Shown here in pieces: positions 6,051-8,790 of a DNA stretch of 8,790 nt. This DNA is from DASXRA01 sp046734315 (GTDB lineage Bacteria; Actinomycetota; Actinomycetes; Mycobacteriales; Jatrophihabitantaceae). The notes under the pieces were generated by a model that made no database searches, was not told the DNA's origin, and saw nothing but the letters and a program-made list of their open reading frames with translations. The stretch's first letter is position 1, and each line of letters starts with the position of its first letter. The translations under genes were made by a program, and so were the position numbers. Location: the NCBI GenBank assembly GCA_046734315.1, contig JBKPQY010000186.1, forward strand, positions 1-8,790, in the 5' to 3' direction.

Positions 6051-6229
6051 CTGGGCGTGCTTCCCCCTGTCCAATTGCCATACCTGACCGCTATGCCGGT
6101 CGGCCAGCGCCGTCTTCTCATCGGTGGGACGGGGGCCCGCTGGTCAATCCGGAAATCCGTGAGGTGGCCGATCAGGCCCGAGCCACCCGCACCCGGCGCG
6201 GTCCCGACACACCGAGTAGGGAGCCCCCC

Positions 6230-7324
6230 ATGGCCGAAGTTCAGTTCATCCACGCCAGCCGCATTTACCCGGGCAACCCCGTGCCCGCGGTGAACGATCT
6301 CAACCTCAACATCGCCGACGGCGAGTTCATGGTGCTGGTCGGTCCGTCCGGATCCGGAAAGTCCACCGCGCTGCGGATGCTCGCAGGGCTCGAGGACGTC
6401 GATGAGGGCGAGGTCCACATCGGCGGCACGGACGTGTCCACCAAGCCGCCGAAGGACCGCGACATCGCGATGGTGTTCCAGAACTACGCGCTGTACCCGC
6501 ATATGTCCGTCGCCGAGAACATGGGGTTCGCGCTCAAGCTCAAGGGCGTGCCGAAGCCGGAGCGGGCGGAGAAGGTACGCGAGGCGGCGAAGATGCTCGA
6601 CCTCGAGGCGTACCTCGACCGCAAACCCAAGGCCCTCTCCGGCGGCCAGCGGCAGCGGGTGGCGATGGGCCGCGCGATCGTCCGCGAGCCCAGCGTGTTC
6701 CTCATGGACGAGCCGCTGTCCAACCTCGACGCCAAGCTGCGCGTCGAGACCCGCGCCAACATCGCCGCTCTTCAGGCCCGCCTCGGTACCACGACGATCT
6801 ACGTCACACACGACCAGGTCGAGGCGATGACGATGGGCCACCGGGTCGCCCTGCTCAAGGACGGCATCTTGCAGCAGGTCGACACCCCACGGAGCCTATA
6901 CGACAAGCCGGGTAATGCGTTCGTCGCGGGTTTCATCGGTTCCCCCGCGATGAACCTACGCCAGGTCGACCTCAGCAACGGCGGGGCCAAGCTGGGCAAC
7001 GCCGTCGTCCCGCTGTCCAAGGAGGTGCAGGACGCTGCTGCAAAGGCCAACCTGAGCAGGATCACCCTGGGGGTACGGCCTGAGTCCTTCCACGTTGCCA
7101 GCGACGCGAGTGACCTGACCCTGCACGTCAACCTCGTCGAGGAACTCGGCGCGGACGCATTCGTGCACGGGACCCTTCCAGATGAGGACGAGCTCAACGC
7201 CCAGCAGTTCGTCGTCCGCTTCGACGGGCGCGTTCCCCCGCGCGTCGGCGAAACGATCACCTTCCAGATCCGCACGGGTGAGGAGCACGCGTTCAACCCG
7301 GAAACCGGCGAGCGCCTCGCCTAG
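6230..7324 (+). CDS. ugpC: Sugar ABC importer ATP-binding protein, UgpC/MsiK type
   Basis: This encodes 364 aa, the normal length for the MalK/UgpC/MsmK class (CUT1 importers). Nucleotide-binding motifs are complete: Walker A GPSGSGKST (38-46), Q-loop Gln84 in VFQNYALYPHMSV, signature LSGGQRQR (136-143), Walker B VFLMDE (156-161), D-loop NLDAKLR and H-loop His194. The C-terminal part from about 235 is the TOBE/OB regulatory domain (GVRPESF), ending with the family's HAFNPETGERL motif. It energises uptake of sugars or sugar derivatives by pairing with two permeases and a lipoprotein. None of these is in the window, so it is probably a shared ATPase like Streptomyces MsiK that serves several importers. 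The ATG at 6230 is preferred over an in-frame start at 6047 because AGGGAG lies about 6-11 nt upstream and family homology starts there. It overlaps the convergent HxlR gene by 4 nt. Confidence 0.95.
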   Translation: MAEVQFIHASRIYPGNPVPAVNDLNLNIADGEFMVLVGPSGSGKSTALRMLAGLEDVDEGEVHIGGTDVSTKPPKDRDIAMVFQNYALYPHMSVAENMGFALKLKGVPKPERAEKVREAAKMLDLEAYLDRKPKALSGGQRQRVAMGRAIVREPSVFLMDEPLSNLDAKLRVETRANIAALQARLGTTTIYVTHDQVEAMTMGHRVALLKDGILQQVDTPRSLYDKPGNAFVAGFIGSPAMNLRQVDLSNGGAKLGNAVVPLSKEVQDAAAKANLSRITLGVRPESFHVASDASDLTLHVNLVEELGADAFVHGTLPDEDELNAQQFVVRFDGRVPPRVGETITFQIRTGEEHAFNPETGERLA

Positions 7325-7677
7325 ACATCCGCGCGTTCGCGCGCCTGGAGGACGTCCGGGACGTGGGCCTCGGCCCACTCCCGGACCGCGCGTAGCGGGT
7401 CGAGCAGCGACCGGCCGAGATCGGTCAAGGCGTATTCCACGTGTGGCGGGTTTCCGCCGTGCTCGGTGCGTGAGATCAGACCGTCGTACTGCATGGCACG
7501 CAGCGTTTCGGTAAGGGCCTTCGGCGTGATGCCGCGGATGTGCGCCTTGAGTTCGGTAAAGCGCATCGGCCGTCTCTCCAGGGCGTTGACGACGAACACG
7601 GTCCAGCGTGCGCCGATCCTGTGCAGCACGGTCCGACTGGGGCACGTCGCCGCCATGACGTTGTACGCCTTGCCCAT
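7321..7677 (-). CDS. HxlR family transcriptional regulator
   Basis: This encodes 118 aa, one winged helix-turn-helix domain of the HxlR (DUF24) family. The N-terminal conserved Cys is present at position 12 (TCPSRTVLHRIGARWT), followed by the helix VFVVNALERRPMRFTELKAHI, the recognition helix region GITPKALTETLRAM (about 49-62) and the wing HVEYALTDLGRSLL. HxlR proteins act as dimers; in relatives such as HypR, YodB and QorR the conserved Cys senses quinones, aldehydes or disulfide stress and neighbouring oxidoreductases are the targets. It is divergent from an SDR gene across 54 bp that contains a palindrome, so control of that gene and itself is likely. The start ATG at 7677 has GGGGACGG upstream. 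Its stop overlaps the stop of ugpC in a shared CTAG. Confidence 0.93.
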   Translation of the reverse strand: MGKAYNVMAATCPSRTVLHRIGARWTVFVVNALERRPMRFTELKAHIRGITPKALTETLRAMQYDGLISRTEHGGNPPHVEYALTDLGRSLLDPLRAVREWAEAHVPDVLQARERADV

Positions 7678-7695
7678 CGCCCGTCCCCGGTAGCG

Positions 7696-7723
7696 TTGTA
7701 GATACTGGTTTACAAACTATACC
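7696..7723 (+). promoter_or_regulatory. Promoter with overlapping palindrome between hxlR-type gene and SDR gene
   Basis: A rightward promoter is suggested by TTGTAG (7696-7701), a 16-nt spacer and TATACC (7718-7723). Across the spacer lies an AT-rich imperfect palindrome (7698-7722) with core GTTT-AC-AAAC at 7708-7717 and GTA/TAC at its ends, the kind of site bound by HxlR dimers. Bound regulator would cover the promoter. The predicted transcription start (about 7730) is almost at the ATG of 7732. Motif positions are read from sequence; operator function is inferred. Confidence 0.5.
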
Positions 7724-7731
7724 GTCGCGTC

Positions 7732-8457
7732 ATGATTCGAACGATGGCTTTAGAAGGCAAGCGGATTCTGGTCGTCGGCGGTGCTCGCGGCCTCGGCGCG
7801 GAGATCGCGTGCTCGGCGGACCGCAACGGCGCCGAGGTGATCGTCGGAGCACGCGATCTGCAACCGGCGCAGGCGCTGGCCAAGAACCTGCAGCGTGGCA
7901 ACCCCGTCCGGCTCGACGTGCTGGACGAGGCGAGCGTCGCCGCGGCGGCGGCTGATCTCGGCGCGATCGATCACGTTGTGAGCACCGCGTCGATGCACCA
8001 CGACGTGCCCGTCACCGACCTGGAGCGCGACAAGATCATCGCGGCCTTCGGGGCGAAGGTGTTCGGCCCGCTACTGCTCGCCAAGCACTTCGCGTCGCGG
8101 CTGCGAGCCGGCGGCTCGTTGCTGCTGTTCTCCGGGATCGTGGGCTGGAAGCCGAAGCCCGGCACGGTGGTCAAGGGCGTCGCGAACGGCGCCATGGAGT
8201 ACCTCGTCGCGCATCTGGCCACAGAGCTGGCGCCGCTGCGGGTCAACGCGATCGCTCCGGGCATTGTCGACAGCGGCGCCTGGGATCCGCTGGGCAAGCA
8301 GGGCAAGGCAGACCTGTTGGCCCGCGCCGCGAAAGGCACGCTCGTAGGGCGGCACGGCGAGCCCTCGGACATCGCTGACGCGGCGCTCTGGCTGCTGTCC
8401 GCGGGCTTCGTCACCGGCGAGGTGATCCATGTCGACGGCGGCGCACGGCAGCGCTGA
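7732..8457 (+). CDS. Short-chain dehydrogenase/reductase family protein, atypical active site
   Basis: This encodes 241 aa (237 if the in-frame ATG at 7744 is used). The Rossmann-fold signature is VVGGARGLG (14-22), with Asp62 after the beta-3 strand. STAS (84-87) replaces the usual NNAG, Ser134 sits in LLLFSGIVG, and the VNAIAPGIVDS segment (171-181) and the C-terminal FVTGEVIHVDGG are typical SDR features. The Tyr-x3-Lys catalytic pair is not seen: aligning NGAMEYL (152-158) with the usual KAALEAL puts Lys148 and Asn152 in their places. Some actinobacterial SDRs with an NGA motif share this, so it may use a different mechanism or bind NAD(P) without standard reduction. No ribosome binding site precedes either ATG, consistent with a leaderless message. 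It is divergent from the HxlR regulator, which probably controls it. Confidence 0.88.
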   Translation: MIRTMALEGKRILVVGGARGLGAEIACSADRNGAEVIVGARDLQPAQALAKNLQRGNPVRLDVLDEASVAAAAADLGAIDHVVSTASMHHDVPVTDLERDKIIAAFGAKVFGPLLLAKHFASRLRAGGSLLLFSGIVGWKPKPGTVVKGVANGAMEYLVAHLATELAPLRVNAIAPGIVDSGAWDPLGKQGKADLLARAAKGTLVGRHGEPSDIADAALWLLSAGFVTGEVIHVDGGARQR

Positions 8458-8492
8458 GGCGTACGTCAACGCCAGACGATGCAGCCGCGCGT

Positions 8493-8790
8493 CTAGGTGC
8501 TGCGGCGGCGGCGTGCGATCTCGGCGAGTGCCACCGCGGCAGCGACCGACGCGTTGAGTGACTCGGCGGGTCCGGCCATCGGGATGGAGACCGTCAGGTC
8601 ACAGGTCTCGCCGACCAGCCGGGACAGGCCGCGCCCCTCCGAGCCGACCACCACCACGAGCGGGCCGAGCGCCGCGTCGAGCTGGTAGAGCGAGGTCGCT
8701 CCGTCGGCGTCCAGGCCGGCCACCAGGAACCCCAGCTCCTGGCAGCGCCGCAGCGCCCGGGTCAGGTTGGTGACCTGCGCGATCGGCAGC
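8493..8790 (-). CDS. rlmB: 23S rRNA (guanosine-2'-O-)-methyltransferase RlmB (TrmH/SpoU family), C-terminal part
   Basis: The frame is open from the right edge to a TAG at 8495-8493; about 98 residues are visible. They carry two of the three SPOUT motifs of TrmH-type 2'-O-methyltransferases: PLVVVVGSEGRGLSRLV and SIPMAGPAESLNASVAAAVA, the latter with the SLNASVA knot loop that binds S-adenosylmethionine. The upstream part LPIAQVTNLTRAL fits the RlmB/mycobacterial TrmH-like proteins, which usually modify G2251 of 23S rRNA. The N-terminal substrate-binding domain and motif 1 lie outside the window. It converges on the SDR gene with a 35-bp gap. RlmB is preferred over a tRNA-specific TrmH because of the VTNLTRAL segment, but the split between subfamilies cannot be settled from this fragment. 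Confidence 0.9.
   Translation of the reverse strand, partial: LPIAQVTNLTRALRRCQELGFLVAGLDADGATSLYQLDAALGPLVVVVGSEGRGLSRLVGETCDLTVSIPMAGPAESLNASVAAAVALAEIARRRRST

Noticed and set aside
6047..6229. N-terminal extension of the ABC ATPase
   Set aside because: The extension is Arg and Pro rich with no family similarity; the ATG at 6230 has a good ribosome binding site and gives the normal family length.

Overview
This 8.8-kb, high-GC window comes from an actinomycete. The evidence is the codon usage, an nSTAND/WD40-type C-terminal tail, a mycobacterial/streptomycete-style MsiK/UgpC ATPase, an HxlR regulator, an ANTAR fragment and an RlmB-type methyltransferase. The genus cannot be fixed from sequence alone; the gene mix would suit Pseudonocardiales, Frankiales or Mycobacteriales.

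The left part (1-2.3 kb) is accessory. It opens with the C-terminal end of a large WD40-repeat protein, five repeats with an exact 129-bp period, running off the left edge. A 242-aa protein follows on the same strand, with one membrane anchor, a coiled coil and a conserved but unrecognised domain. A perfect hairpin separates these from a convergent gene for a small secreted protein with six cysteines.

The middle (2.3-5.4 kb) is a scarred, mobile-DNA region. It holds about 560 bp without a clear gene, then the 3' remnant of an IS630-family transposase (in-frame TGA), a stub of an ANTAR-domain antiterminator, and a 34-bp piece of tRNA-Thr. An intact tRNA-Thr(TGT) with an encoded CCA lies 1.94 kb to the right in the same orientation. 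Between the two tRNA copies sits a compact two-gene operon: a cupredoxin lipoprotein and a four-helix membrane protein. This layout resembles a small island, or the residue of a larger one, at the 3' side of a tRNA gene. No integrase is visible.

The right part (5.5-8.8 kb) looks like ordinary chromosome. It has a GNAT acetyltransferase, a stand-alone sugar-importer ATPase (UgpC/MsiK type) whose stop codon overlaps that of a convergent HxlR regulator, an SDR divergent from HxlR across a short promoter with a palindrome, and the C-terminal part of an RlmB/TrmH rRNA methyltransferase. The SDR lacks the usual Tyr-x3-Lys residues and may be translated from a leaderless transcript.

The points most worth a second look are the tRNA-Thr repeat pair with its copper-protein cargo, the HxlR/atypical-SDR pair, and the WD40 plus membrane coiled-coil pair. 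No complete new defence system is visible. If the WD40 pair belongs to one, its decisive N-terminal domains lie outside the window.
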